The notes under the pieces: model-generated
Seen by the model: only the letters and a program-made list of their open reading frames with translations
What the model was told of the DNA's origin: nothing
Database searches by the model: none
Part shown: positions 42,468 through 49,614 of the stretch, piece after piece
Layout: each line of letters starts with the position of its first letter
How positions within the stretch are numbered: position 1 is the first letter of the stretch
Assembly: GCF_002938435.1 (NCBI RefSeq)
Contig: NZ_POQT01000014.1
Span: forward strand, 37,231 to 101,230
Reading direction: 5' to 3'
Source: Blastococcus saxobsidens
Lineage (GTDB): Bacteria; Actinomycetota; Actinomycetes; Mycobacteriales; Geodermatophilaceae
Length of the DNA stretch: 64,000 bases
Translations under genes and position numbers: made by a program

Positions 42468-43595
42468 TTAACGGTCGGCGTCGGTGTAGACGATCATCCC
42501 GCGGACGTTCTTGCCGTCGCGCATGTCCTGGTAGCCCTGGTTGATGTCCTCCAGGGAGTACCGGGTGGTCACGAGCTCGTCGAGCTTGAGCTGGCCCTCC
42601 TGGTAGAGCGAGAGCAGCTCCGGGATGGCGTTGCGCGGCGACAGCCCGCCGAAGATCGCACCCTGCAGGTCCTTCTGCAGCAGGGTGAGCTCGAAGAGGC
42701 TGAGCTTGACGTCGATGTTCATCGCGTTGCCCATGCCGGTGACGACCGCGCGGCCACCCTTGCCGGTCACGCTCAGCGCCGCGGCGACGTCCTCGCCCTG
42801 GATGTCGCCGACGGTGATGATCGTCTTCTCCGCCATCCGGCCCCAGGTGAGCTCGTTGATCGCGGGGGTCGCCTCCTCGATGGTGGCGAAGGTGTGCGTG
42901 GCGCCCATGTCCATGGCCCACTCCCGCTTCTGCGCCACCGGCTCGATGACGATGACCCGCTTCGCGCCGGCCGCCGCCGCTCCCTGGACGGCGTTCATGC
43001 CCACCCCGCCGACGCCCATGACGACGACGTTCTCGCCGGGGCGCACGTCGGCCACCTTGGTCGCCGAGCCCCAGCCGGTGGTGACGCCGCAGCCGACCAG
43101 CGCGGCCACCTCGAGCGGGATGTCCGGCTCGATCTTCACCACGGACGCCTGGTGCACGGTCATGTACGGCGAGAACGTGCCCAGCAGGCACATGGGGATG
43201 ACCTTCTGCCCGTTGGCGTGCACCCGGAACCCGCCGTCGGAGATCGCGGTGCCGGCCAGCAGGTTGGCGCCGAGGTCGCACAGGTTCTGCATCCCGCGGC
43301 TGCACGGCGGGCAGACGCCGCAGGCGGGGATGAAGGCGGTGACGACGTGGTCGCCCTCCTCGAGGCCGGTCACGCCCGGGCCCACCTTGGTCACGACTCC
43401 CGAGCCCTCGTGCCCGCCGATCACCGGGTAGGACTCGACGGGCGTGCCGCCGGTGACGAGGTGCTCGTCGGAGTGGCAGAGGCCGGACGCAGCGAGCTGG
43501 ACCTGGACCTCACCCTCCTTGGGGTCGTCGATCTCGATCTCCTCGATCGACCATTCCTCGCCCACGCCCCACAGGATCGCACCCTTGGTCTTCAA
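42468..43595 (-). CDS. NDMA-dependent, mycofactocin-linked alcohol dehydrogenase
   Basis: A 375-residue zinc-dependent MDR dehydrogenase. It has ASGLCHSDEHLVTGGTP and GHEGSGVV (catalytic zinc), CGVCPPCSRGMQNLC (structural zinc) and the NAD motif VMGVGGVGMNAVQGAAAAGA near residue 195. The sequence fits the class whose cofactor is tightly bound and recycled by mycofactocin or, in assays, by nitrosodimethylaniline. The mft genes begin about 2.3 kb to the right, which supports this. The start is TTG at 43595 with GAGAGGAGC before it. The physiological alcohol is not predictable. Confidence 0.88.
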   Translation of the reverse strand: MKTKGAILWGVGEEWSIEEIEIDDPKEGEVQVQLAASGLCHSDEHLVTGGTPVESYPVIGGHEGSGVVTKVGPGVTGLEEGDHVVTAFIPACGVCPPCSRGMQNLCDLGANLLAGTAISDGGFRVHANGQKVIPMCLLGTFSPYMTVHQASVVKIEPDIPLEVAALVGCGVTTGWGSATKVADVRPGENVVVMGVGGVGMNAVQGAAAAGAKRVIVIEPVAQKREWAMDMGATHTFATIEEATPAINELTWGRMAEKTIITVGDIQGEDVAAALSVTGKGGRAVVTGMGNAMNIDVKLSLFELTLLQKDLQGAIFGGLSPRNAIPELLSLYQEGQLKLDELVTTRYSLEDINQGYQDMRDGKNVRGMIVYTDADR

Positions 43596-43645
43596 CCGAG
43601 CTCCTCTCCATCAGCCCCGCACCGTCGCGGGTTCGGCCACACCCG

Positions 43646-43661
43646 TGTGCTCTGGCTCACA
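43646..43661. promoter_or_regulatory. Crp/GlxR-like dyad
   Basis: TGTG-N8-CACA: the sequence TGTGCTCTGGCTCACA differs from the TGTGA-N6-TCACA consensus at one position. It lies 51 bases before the alcohol dehydrogenase start and 78 before the flavin monooxygenase start, so it could regulate either. This is a single-site match. Confidence 0.4.
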
Positions 43662-43738
43662 GACTGCTGAGCGCGGGTGTGCCCGTCAACAGCTGGCCGG
43701 CCGGGGAGGCCGCCGCCCGGGTGCCGCACACTGGGCCC

Positions 43739-45190
43739 GTGTCCGGCGTCCCGGTGGTCGTGGTCGGCGCCGGGCCGGTCGGGCTGACCGCGGCGCTGCT
43801 GCTCGCGCGCCGGGGGGTCGGCGTCCTCGTGCTGGAGCGTTACGCCGAGCCGTACGTGCTGCCCCGCGCGGTGCACCTGGACGACGAGGTGTTCCGGGTG
43901 CTGCAGGACGCCGGGGTGGCCGACGTGCTGGTTGCGCACACCCGCCCGATGGCCGGCCTGCGGCTGCTCGACGGGACGCACCGGGTGCTGGCGGAGTTCC
44001 GGCGCGACCCGGCCGCGGGGGCGAACGGCTGGCCGCAGGGATCGTTCGTGCACCAGCCCGACCTCGAGTCGGTGCTCGCCGCTGCCGTCGCGGCGGAACC
44101 GGGGATCGAGCTGCGCCGCGGCGTCGAGGTCACCGGCCTTCGGCAGGACGACGGCGGGGTCGCCGTCATCACCCGCGACCGGACGACGGGGGAGGACCGG
44201 TCCGTCCACGCCGCGGCGGTGGTCGGCTGCGACGGCGCCGGCAGCACGGTCCGGGGGCTCATCGGGGCCCGGATGCGCGACCTGGGCCGGGCCGACCGCT
44301 GGCTGGTGCTCGACGTGCGCTCCGACCGGCCGCTGGGGCTGTGGCCGGGCGTGCACCAGGTGTGCGACCCGCGCCGGGCCTCGACCTGCATGCCGGTGAC
44401 CGGCGACCGGTACCGCTGGGAGTTCCGGCTGCTGCCGGGGGAGACCGCGGCCGACCTCGCCGGGCGCGCGCGGCTGGGGGAGCTGCTGGCGCCGGTGGTC
44501 CCGGTCGAGGGGGTGGAGGTGCTGCGGGCGGTCGAGTACACCTACCGGGCGCAGGTCGCCGACCGGTGGCGCGACGGGCGGGTGCTGCTGGCCGGGGACG
44601 CCGCCCACCTCAGCCCGCCGTTCGTCGGTCAGGGGCTGGGCCTGGGCCTGCGGGACGCGCACCAGCTGGCCTGGAAGCTGGCCGCGGTCCTCGCCGGGGA
44701 GGCCGGCGACGACCTGCTGGACACGTACCAGGCCGAGCGGGAGCCGCACGCCCGCGCGCTGATCCGGGTGGCGCTGCTGCTGGGCGCGCTGATGACCGGG
44801 GGAGGGCGGGGCGGTGCCGTCGTCCGCCGTGCCGTGCTCGCCGCCGTCCGGCGGATCCCGGCGGTGGCCCGGCTCGCCACCGACAGCCGCACGCCGCCGC
44901 TGCGCCGCGGGCTTTTGGTCGAGCGGCGCGGCCGGGCCGGCCGCCGGCTGGCCGGCACGCTGGTGCCGCAGCCCGAGGTGCTGGTCGAGGGCCTGCCGTG
45001 CCGGCTGGACGACGTCCTCGGCGACGGCGATGCGGAGCTGACGGCCGGGCTGCTCGTCCGCCGGGCGGACGGGACGAGGGTGCAGGTCGAGGACCCGAGC
45101 GGGACGCTGACCGCCTGGCTGCGCGGCGCCACGGTGCGAATCCGCCGGGACCGCATCGTCGGCTCCGCCCGGGGTACCGACCGGCCATGA
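43739..45190 (+). CDS. FAD-dependent aromatic-ring monooxygenase
   Basis: A 483-residue flavoprotein of the MhpA/PheA (UbiH-like) group. Motifs are VVVVGAGPVGLTAALLLARRGVGVLVLER at the N-terminus (FAD Rossmann), VVGCDGAGSTVRGLIG near residue 160 (DG motif), and VLLAGDAAHLSPPFVGQGLGLGLRDAHQLAWKL near 282 (GD motif). It probably hydroxylates an aromatic or polyketide-like substrate with NAD(P)H and oxygen; the substrate is unknown. GTG at 43739 puts the Rossmann motif right at the N-terminus; GTG at 43679 would add 20 residues. The stop overlaps the next small gene. Confidence 0.87.
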   Translation: MSGVPVVVVGAGPVGLTAALLLARRGVGVLVLERYAEPYVLPRAVHLDDEVFRVLQDAGVADVLVAHTRPMAGLRLLDGTHRVLAEFRRDPAAGANGWPQGSFVHQPDLESVLAAAVAAEPGIELRRGVEVTGLRQDDGGVAVITRDRTTGEDRSVHAAAVVGCDGAGSTVRGLIGARMRDLGRADRWLVLDVRSDRPLGLWPGVHQVCDPRRASTCMPVTGDRYRWEFRLLPGETAADLAGRARLGELLAPVVPVEGVEVLRAVEYTYRAQVADRWRDGRVLLAGDAAHLSPPFVGQGLGLGLRDAHQLAWKLAAVLAGEAGDDLLDTYQAEREPHARALIRVALLLGALMTGGGRGGAVVRRAVLAAVRRIPAVARLATDSRTPPLRRGLLVERRGRAGRRLAGTLVPQPEVLVEGLPCRLDDVLGDGDAELTAGLLVRRADGTRVQVEDPSGTLTAWLRGATVRIRRDRIVGSARGTDRP

Positions 45191-45405
45191 ACATCGACAA
45201 GGACCAGATCCTGCAGCTGCTCCGTTCCCAGGGCGACGACGCCAAGGCCCAGCAGGCCGACCAGGAGCTGCCCGGCCAGGTGGACACCGAGCGCGACGCC
45301 GGACTGCTGTCCACGCTCGGCATCGACCCGATGGACCTGGTGAAGAAGCTCGGCGGTGGAGGTGGCCTCGGAGGCGCGCTCGGTGGCCTGCTCGGCAAGG
45401 GCTGA
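45187..45405 (+). CDS. small hypothetical protein, Gly-rich C-terminus
   Basis: 72 residues starting MNIDKDQILQLLRSQGDDAKAQQADQELPGQVDTERD and ending in a Gly/Leu-rich stretch. The middle DAGLLSTLGIDPMDLVKKL is a likely amphipathic helix. It overlaps the monooxygenase stop (ATGA), so it is probably cotranslated. I do not recognise a family with a known function. Confidence 0.75.
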   Translation: MNIDKDQILQLLRSQGDDAKAQQADQELPGQVDTERDAGLLSTLGIDPMDLVKKLGGGGGLGGALGGLLGKG

Positions 45406-45422
45406 GACGCCGGAGGCCCGTT

Positions 45423-45842
45423 CTAGTCCCTGGGGCGGCCGATGCCGATCGCGGAGAGCGTGCCCAGGACGGCGCCCGGCGGGGCCGCAACGTACAGCCA
45501 CCACGGGTGGACCCCGCCCACGGTGAGCTCGAGGATGCCCCAGACGACCAGGTTCACCAGGCTGACGCAGACCCAGTTGATGGTCAGGACCTTCATCGCC
45601 AGCCCAGGGGCGTCGTCGGTGAATGCCCGCCGCGGACCAGGCGGCGGAAGGAGCGCCGGCAGGTCGGCGGTGACCCGCTCGAGCTCACCGCGGGTGCGCG
45701 CGGCCCACACCTCGCGCACCCGTTGGTCGAACTCGTCCAGGTCCAGCTGCCCGGCGTCGTGCGCCCGCTGCAGCCCGGAGGCGACGGCGGAGCGCTCGGC
45801 GTCGGAGACCCGGAGGTCCTGCTGCCGCACCGGCTCGCTCAC
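45423..45842 (-). CDS. DUF1707 domain membrane protein
   Basis: A 139-residue protein. The N-terminal DUF1707 module is LRVSDAERSAVASGLQRAHDAGQLDLDEFDQRVREVWAARTRGELERVTADLP (residues 10-62). Two transmembrane helices follow (about residues 83-105 and 113-134). DUF1707 is common in actinobacterial membrane and sensor proteins, and its role is unknown. It lies downstream of mftD on the same strand with a 27-base gap. Confidence 0.87.
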   Translation of the reverse strand: MSEPVRQQDLRVSDAERSAVASGLQRAHDAGQLDLDEFDQRVREVWAARTRGELERVTADLPALLPPPGPRRAFTDDAPGLAMKVLTINWVCVSLVNLVVWGILELTVGGVHPWWLYVAAPPGAVLGTLSAIGIGRPRD

Positions 45843-45869
45843 GCCGGCGATCCTGCCATCCGGAACGAG

Positions 45870-47075
45870 CTAGGACTCCTCGCTCGCGCGCGCGACCGTG
45901 GTGCCGCCCAGGCGCTGCTCGAAGCCCGGCGGCACTACGAGGTCGTCCCGGGACAGCTCGCCCACCGAGGGCCGGCCGAGGCCGACCATCGCCGAGCCCA
46001 GCCCGTCGCGCAGCAGGTCGAGCACGTTCTCCACGCCGGCCTGCCCGTTGGCCGCCAGCCCCCACAGGTAGGCGCGGCCGATCATCACGGCCTTGGCGCC
46101 CAGGGCCAGTGCCTTGGCGACGTCGCTGCCGCGGCGGATGCCGCCGTCGAGCAGCACCTCGATCTGGTCCCCGACCGCCTCGGCGACCGCGGGCAGCGCC
46201 CGGATCGAGGCCGGCGTGCCGTCGAGGTTGTTGCCGCCGTGGTTGGAGACCGAGATGGCGGTGACGCCCGCATCGACGGCGCGCCTGGCGTCGTCGACCC
46301 GCATGACGCCCTTGAGCATGAACGGGCCGTCCCACTGCGCGCGCAGCCAGGCGACGTCCTCCCACGTGGGCATGGGCGAGTTCATCCACATGCCGTAGGC
46401 GCCGAAGAACGTGGGCGCCGGCTCCCCCGGCGTGGCCACCATGTTGGGGACGGTGAGGTCGGGCAGCTGCCGGGTCTTCGCGAAGTCCCAGAGCCAGCGC
46501 GGCCGCAGCGCCACCTGCGGGGCGTAGCGGCGCACCGCCTCGAGGTCGATCCTCTCCGGGATGAACGGGCTGCCCCAGTCGCGGCCGTAGGCGAACGACC
46601 AGTCCAGCGTGGCGATGATGCCGACGGCGCCGGCCCGCCGGGCCCGCTCCATGCGGGCCAGCATCTCCTCGCGGGTGCCCACCCAGTAGACCTGGAAGAA
46701 CGTCTGCGGGTTGGCCGCGACGACCTCCTCGATCGACTTGCTCGCGAAGGAGGACAGGCCCATCGACACGCCCCGGGCCGCGGCGGCGCGGGCGACGGCG
46801 ACCTCGCCGTCGGGGTGCACGGCCTGGACGCCGGTCGGGCTGATCATCACCGGCATCGACATCGGCCGGCCCATGACCGTCACGCCCGTGTGGCGCTCGT
46901 TGGCCAGCCCCGCCGTGTGCGGCGCGAAGCCGAGCTCACCGAAGGCGGCGGTGTTGTCCTCGACGGTCAGGCCGCGCTCGGAGCCGGCGACCAGCGCGCC
47001 GTAGACCCCCTTGGGCAGCCGCCGCTTCGCGCGGCGCTGCGCCTCGGCCACCGTCTCGAACCACGCGTTCGCCAT
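45870..47075 (-). CDS. mftD: pre-mycofactocin synthase MftD
   Basis: A 401-residue FMN enzyme of the lactate dehydrogenase/glycolate oxidase family. It has TVMGRPMSMPVMISPTGVQAVHPDGE near residue 70, VDAGVTAISVSNHGGNNLDGTPASIRALP near 250 (active-site Ser-Asn-His-Gly-Gly) and VLLDGGIRRGSDVAKALALGAKAVMIGRAYLWG near 290. MftD oxidatively deaminates AHDP, the product of MftC and MftE, to give pre-mycofactocin. The mft context separates it from ordinary LldD. It is transcribed away from mftABC, behind mftR, with its own operator at 47111. Confidence 0.9.
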   Translation of the reverse strand: MANAWFETVAEAQRRAKRRLPKGVYGALVAGSERGLTVEDNTAAFGELGFAPHTAGLANERHTGVTVMGRPMSMPVMISPTGVQAVHPDGEVAVARAAAARGVSMGLSSFASKSIEEVVAANPQTFFQVYWVGTREEMLARMERARRAGAVGIIATLDWSFAYGRDWGSPFIPERIDLEAVRRYAPQVALRPRWLWDFAKTRQLPDLTVPNMVATPGEPAPTFFGAYGMWMNSPMPTWEDVAWLRAQWDGPFMLKGVMRVDDARRAVDAGVTAISVSNHGGNNLDGTPASIRALPAVAEAVGDQIEVLLDGGIRRGSDVAKALALGAKAVMIGRAYLWGLAANGQAGVENVLDLLRDGLGSAMVGLGRPSVGELSRDDLVVPPGFEQRLGGTTVARASEES

Positions 47076-47110
47076 GCCGGTCTCCCGTCGTCCGCCCCGC
47101 TGGGGGCAGC

Positions 47111-47129
47111 GGTGGCACTCAGTGCCACC
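47111..47129 (-). promoter_or_regulatory. MftR-type operator before mftD
   Basis: GGTGGCACT-C-AGTGCCACC is a perfect dyad located 36 bases before the mftD start. Its core TGGCACTCAGTGCCA matches the dyad before mftA (TGGCACTGGGTGCCA) everywhere except two central bases. The shared site argues for control of both units by MftR. Confidence 0.75.
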
Positions 47130-47168
47130 GTAGCCGGTCCGGCGAGCCGCACGCCACAGCCGGACGTC

Positions 47169-47753
47169 TCAGCCTGGCAGGCTGGGGAACCCGCCGGCCA
47201 GTTCGTCGAACGCCCGGCGCAGCTGGTCGCCGAGGTCGGTGCGCTCGTCGGCCAGCCAGGCGGCGAAGGCGGAGGTGGCCGCGGCCCGCGTGCTGGCGGC
47301 CACCAGCCGGGGCAGGAGGGCGGCCGGGTCCTCGGCGGTGCAGCGCGCGACGTGCTCGGCCACGACGCGGTCGATCTCGGCGTACCGCAGCTGCGAGTGT
47401 GCCTGCAGCGCCGGCTCGGTGAGGATCAGCCGCATCCGCTGGCGGAGCACCGGCAGGTCGGCGTCGCCGTAGCCGTTGACCTCGGCGTAGGCCGCGCAGA
47501 TCGTGGCCAGCACCGGCCGGGCGCCGTCGGCCGCGCGCAGCAGCCGTTCGAGGCGGCCGACGTGCGCGGCGAAGTCCCCCCAGACGGCGTCGGCCTTCGT
47601 CGGGTAGTAGCGGAAGAACGTCCGGCGGCTGATGCCGGCGGTCTCGGCCACCTCGTCGGCGGTGACCGCGTCGAAGCCCCGCGAGGTGAACAGCTCCAGC
47701 GCCGCGCGCTCCACGCGGGACCGCGCGTCCTCCCCCGTCGCGGTCTGCGTCAT
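47169..47753 (-). CDS. mftR: mycofactocin-system TetR regulator MftR
   Basis: A 194-residue TetR-family regulator. The helix-turn-helix is TSRGFDAVTADEVAETAGISRRTFFRYYPTKADAVW (about residues 23-58), the pattern typical of MftR-type proteins. It is divergent from mftA with a 130-base gap containing a palindromic operator, and upstream of mftD in the same direction. In mycobacteria MftR represses the mft genes and responds to acyl-CoA; the same is assumed here. Confidence 0.88.
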   Translation of the reverse strand: MTQTATGEDARSRVERAALELFTSRGFDAVTADEVAETAGISRRTFFRYYPTKADAVWGDFAAHVGRLERLLRAADGARPVLATICAAYAEVNGYGDADLPVLRQRMRLILTEPALQAHSQLRYAEIDRVVAEHVARCTAEDPAALLPRLVAASTRAAATSAFAAWLADERTDLGDQLRRAFDELAGGFPSLPG

Positions 47754-47813
47754 GCGCCCATCCTGCCGGGCGACGGCGGGTGCGCGATGCTTTCCGCATC
47801 CGACCGGGCGGCC

Positions 47814-47842
47814 TTGCTCCTGGCACTGGGTGCCACTAGCCT
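47814..47842 (+). promoter_or_regulatory. mftA promoter with MftR-type operator
   Basis: TTGCTC (47814-47819) and TAGCCT (47837-47842) are 17 bases apart, and the dyad TGGCACT-GG-GTGCCA (47821-47835) fills the spacer. Bound repressor would exclude polymerase. The mftA start is 42 bases after the -10 element. Confidence 0.7.
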
Positions 47843-47883
47843 CGGCCCGACCCGCCAGTGACCTCGCTCACCCAGGAGTGCAG

Positions 47884-48006
47884 ATGCCCGAGCAGACCGC
47901 CGCCGTGGACACCGCCGCCGTCGAGGGCACCCCCGCCGAGGAGGCCCTGGTCGAGGAGTCGCTGGTCGAGGAGGTCTCGATCGACGGCATGTGCGGCGTC
48001 TACTGA
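47884..48006 (+). CDS. mftA: mycofactocin precursor peptide MftA
   Basis: A 40-residue peptide with an acidic leader and the conserved end EEVSIDGMCGVY. The last two residues, Val-Tyr, become the core of mycofactocin after decarboxylation and crosslinking by MftC and cleavage by MftE. The IDGMCGVY ending is diagnostic of the family. The ATG follows CCCAGGAGTGCAG. The gene is too short for most gene finders and may be missed in automatic annotation. Confidence 0.95.
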   Translation: MPEQTAAVDTAAVEGTPAEEALVEESLVEEVSIDGMCGVY

Positions 48007-48305
48007 GCGCCTCCGCTCCCGTGACCGCGCCCGCGACGGCGTTCGACCCGGCCCTGCCCTGGCGGCGATCCCGGTCGGTGGCCCTGCGCCCCGAGCCCTT
48101 CGGCGCGCTGGTCTACTCCTTCGCCAACCGGAAGCTGTCGTTCCTGAAGTCGAAGACGCTGGTCAGCGTCGTCGAGTCGCTGGCCGACCACCCCAGCGCC
48201 GAGGCGACGCTGGTCGCCTGCGGCGTGCCCGAGGCCCGGCGCGGCGCCTACGTGAAGGCCCTGGCCGACCTCGCCCGCTCCCAGATGATCGAGGTGCGCA
48301 CATGA
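47991..48305 (+). CDS. mftB: mycofactocin chaperone MftB
   Basis: A small RiPP recognition element protein that binds the MftA leader and presents it to MftC. The conserved part is FDPALPWRRSRSVALRPEPFGALVYSFANRKLSFLKSKTLVSVVESLADHPS. Two starts are possible: GTG at 47991 inside mftA (104 residues), or GTG at 48021 (94 residues). The first has a distant GAGGAGG, and homologues allow either. It ends in an ATGA overlap with mftC. Confidence 0.92.
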   Translation: MRRLLSASAPVTAPATAFDPALPWRRSRSVALRPEPFGALVYSFANRKLSFLKSKTLVSVVESLADHPSAEATLVACGVPEARRGAYVKALADLARSQMIEVRT

Positions 48306-49534
48306 CCGCCGTCCTGCCGCCCCGCCCGCCCGCACCCGAGCGCCCCGTCGGCGGCCGCCTGATCGACCAGTTCGAGTACGGCCTCGATGCCCCCATCTGC
48401 CTGACGTGGGAGCTCACCTACGCCTGCAACCTGGCGTGCGCCCACTGCCTGTCCTCGTCCGGACGGCGCGACCCGCGCGAGCTGTCCACCGCCGAGGCCG
48501 AGGCGGTCATCGACGAGCTGCAGCGGATGCAGGTCTTCTACGTCAACGTCGGGGGCGGCGAACCGACGGTGCGGCCGGACTTCTGGCACCTGCTCGACTA
48601 CGCCATCGGCCACGACGTCGGCGTCAAGTTCTCCACCAACGGCGTCAAGCTGGACAGGACCCGCGCCACGCAGCTGGCGGCCACCGACTACGTCGACGTG
48701 CAGATCTCCCTGGACGGCGCGACCGCCGAGGTCAACGACCGCGTCCGCGGCACCGGCTCCTACGCCACCGCGATCCGCGCGCTGGAGAACCTGGCCGAGG
48801 CCGGGATGAAGGACTTCAAGGTCTCGGTCGTCGTCACCCGGGAGAACGCCGGCCAGCTCGACGCGTTCAAGGCGCTCACCGACTCCTTCGGCGCCCAGCT
48901 GCGGATCACCCGGCTGCGGCCGTCGGGCCGGGGGGCCGACGTCTGGGACCAGCTGCACCCGACGCAGGCCCAGCAGCGGGACCTCTACGAGTGGCTGCTC
49001 GCCAACGGCGAGAACGTGCTCACCGGCGACTCGTTCTTCCACCTGTCGGCGTTCGGGGAGGCCCTGCCGGGGCTCAACCTGTGCGGCGCCGGGCGCGTGG
49101 TCTGCCTGATCGACCCGGTCGGCGACGTCTACGCCTGCCCGTTCGCCATCCACGAGAACTTCCTCGCCGGCAACGTCCGGGACGAGGGCGGGTTCCAGCG
49201 GGTGTGGCAGTCCTCCGCGCTGTTCGCCGACCTGCGCAGCCCGCAGACCGGCGGCGCCTGCACGAAGTGCGCCCACTTCGACGCCTGCCGCGGCGGCTGC
49301 ATGGCGGCCAAGTTCTTCACCGGCCTCCCGCTCGACGGTCCCGACCCCGAGTGCGTGCAGGGCTACGGCGAGACGGCCCTGGCCGCCCGCGACCTCGAGC
49401 TGCTCCCCCCGCGCAGCTCCGTCGACCACTCGCACACCGGGCCGGTGCGGGGGCAGCCGACGCTGCTGGGCGTCCCGTCGATCCCCGCCAGGATCTGCGA
49501 CGAGTCGCCGCTGGCGGGGTTCCCGGGGGTCTGA
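48302..49534 (+). CDS. mftC: mycofactocin radical SAM maturase MftC
   Basis: A 410-residue radical SAM/SPASM enzyme that decarboxylates and crosslinks the C-terminal Val-Tyr of MftA. The SAM cluster motif is CNLACAHC near residue 41, followed by NVGGGEPTVRPDFW. The C-terminal SPASM cysteines are in CGAGRVVCLIDPVGDVYACPF and CTKCAHFDACRGGC. It is coupled to mftB. Unlike the usual order, mftD, mftE and mftF do not follow; a hairpin and a GGDEF-EAL gene do. Confidence 0.95.
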   Translation: MTAVLPPRPPAPERPVGGRLIDQFEYGLDAPICLTWELTYACNLACAHCLSSSGRRDPRELSTAEAEAVIDELQRMQVFYVNVGGGEPTVRPDFWHLLDYAIGHDVGVKFSTNGVKLDRTRATQLAATDYVDVQISLDGATAEVNDRVRGTGSYATAIRALENLAEAGMKDFKVSVVVTRENAGQLDAFKALTDSFGAQLRITRLRPSGRGADVWDQLHPTQAQQRDLYEWLLANGENVLTGDSFFHLSAFGEALPGLNLCGAGRVVCLIDPVGDVYACPFAIHENFLAGNVRDEGGFQRVWQSSALFADLRSPQTGGACTKCAHFDACRGGCMAAKFFTGLPLDGPDPECVQGYGETALAARDLELLPPRSSVDHSHTGPVRGQPTLLGVPSIPARICDESPLAGFPGV

Positions 49535-49544
49535 CCGCCCGTTC

Positions 49545-49563
49545 CCCACCCGTTCGGGGTGGG
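49545..49563 (+). terminator. hairpin after mftC
   Basis: CCCACCC and GGGTGGG pair over seven bases with the loop GTTCG, ten bases after the mftC stop. It is short but GC-only in its stem apart from one pair, and could end the mftABC transcript. Confidence 0.5.
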
Positions 49564-49614
49564 TGCCGCGTGCGCGGGCTGGGGAGGCCGCCGCGAGGCG
49601 CCGATGCCCCTCGC

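Noticed and set aside
45870..47075. Calling this gene an ordinary L-lactate dehydrogenase LldD
   Set aside because: The family motifs alone allow it, but adjacency to mftR, the shared operator with mftA and the mft genes favour MftD.
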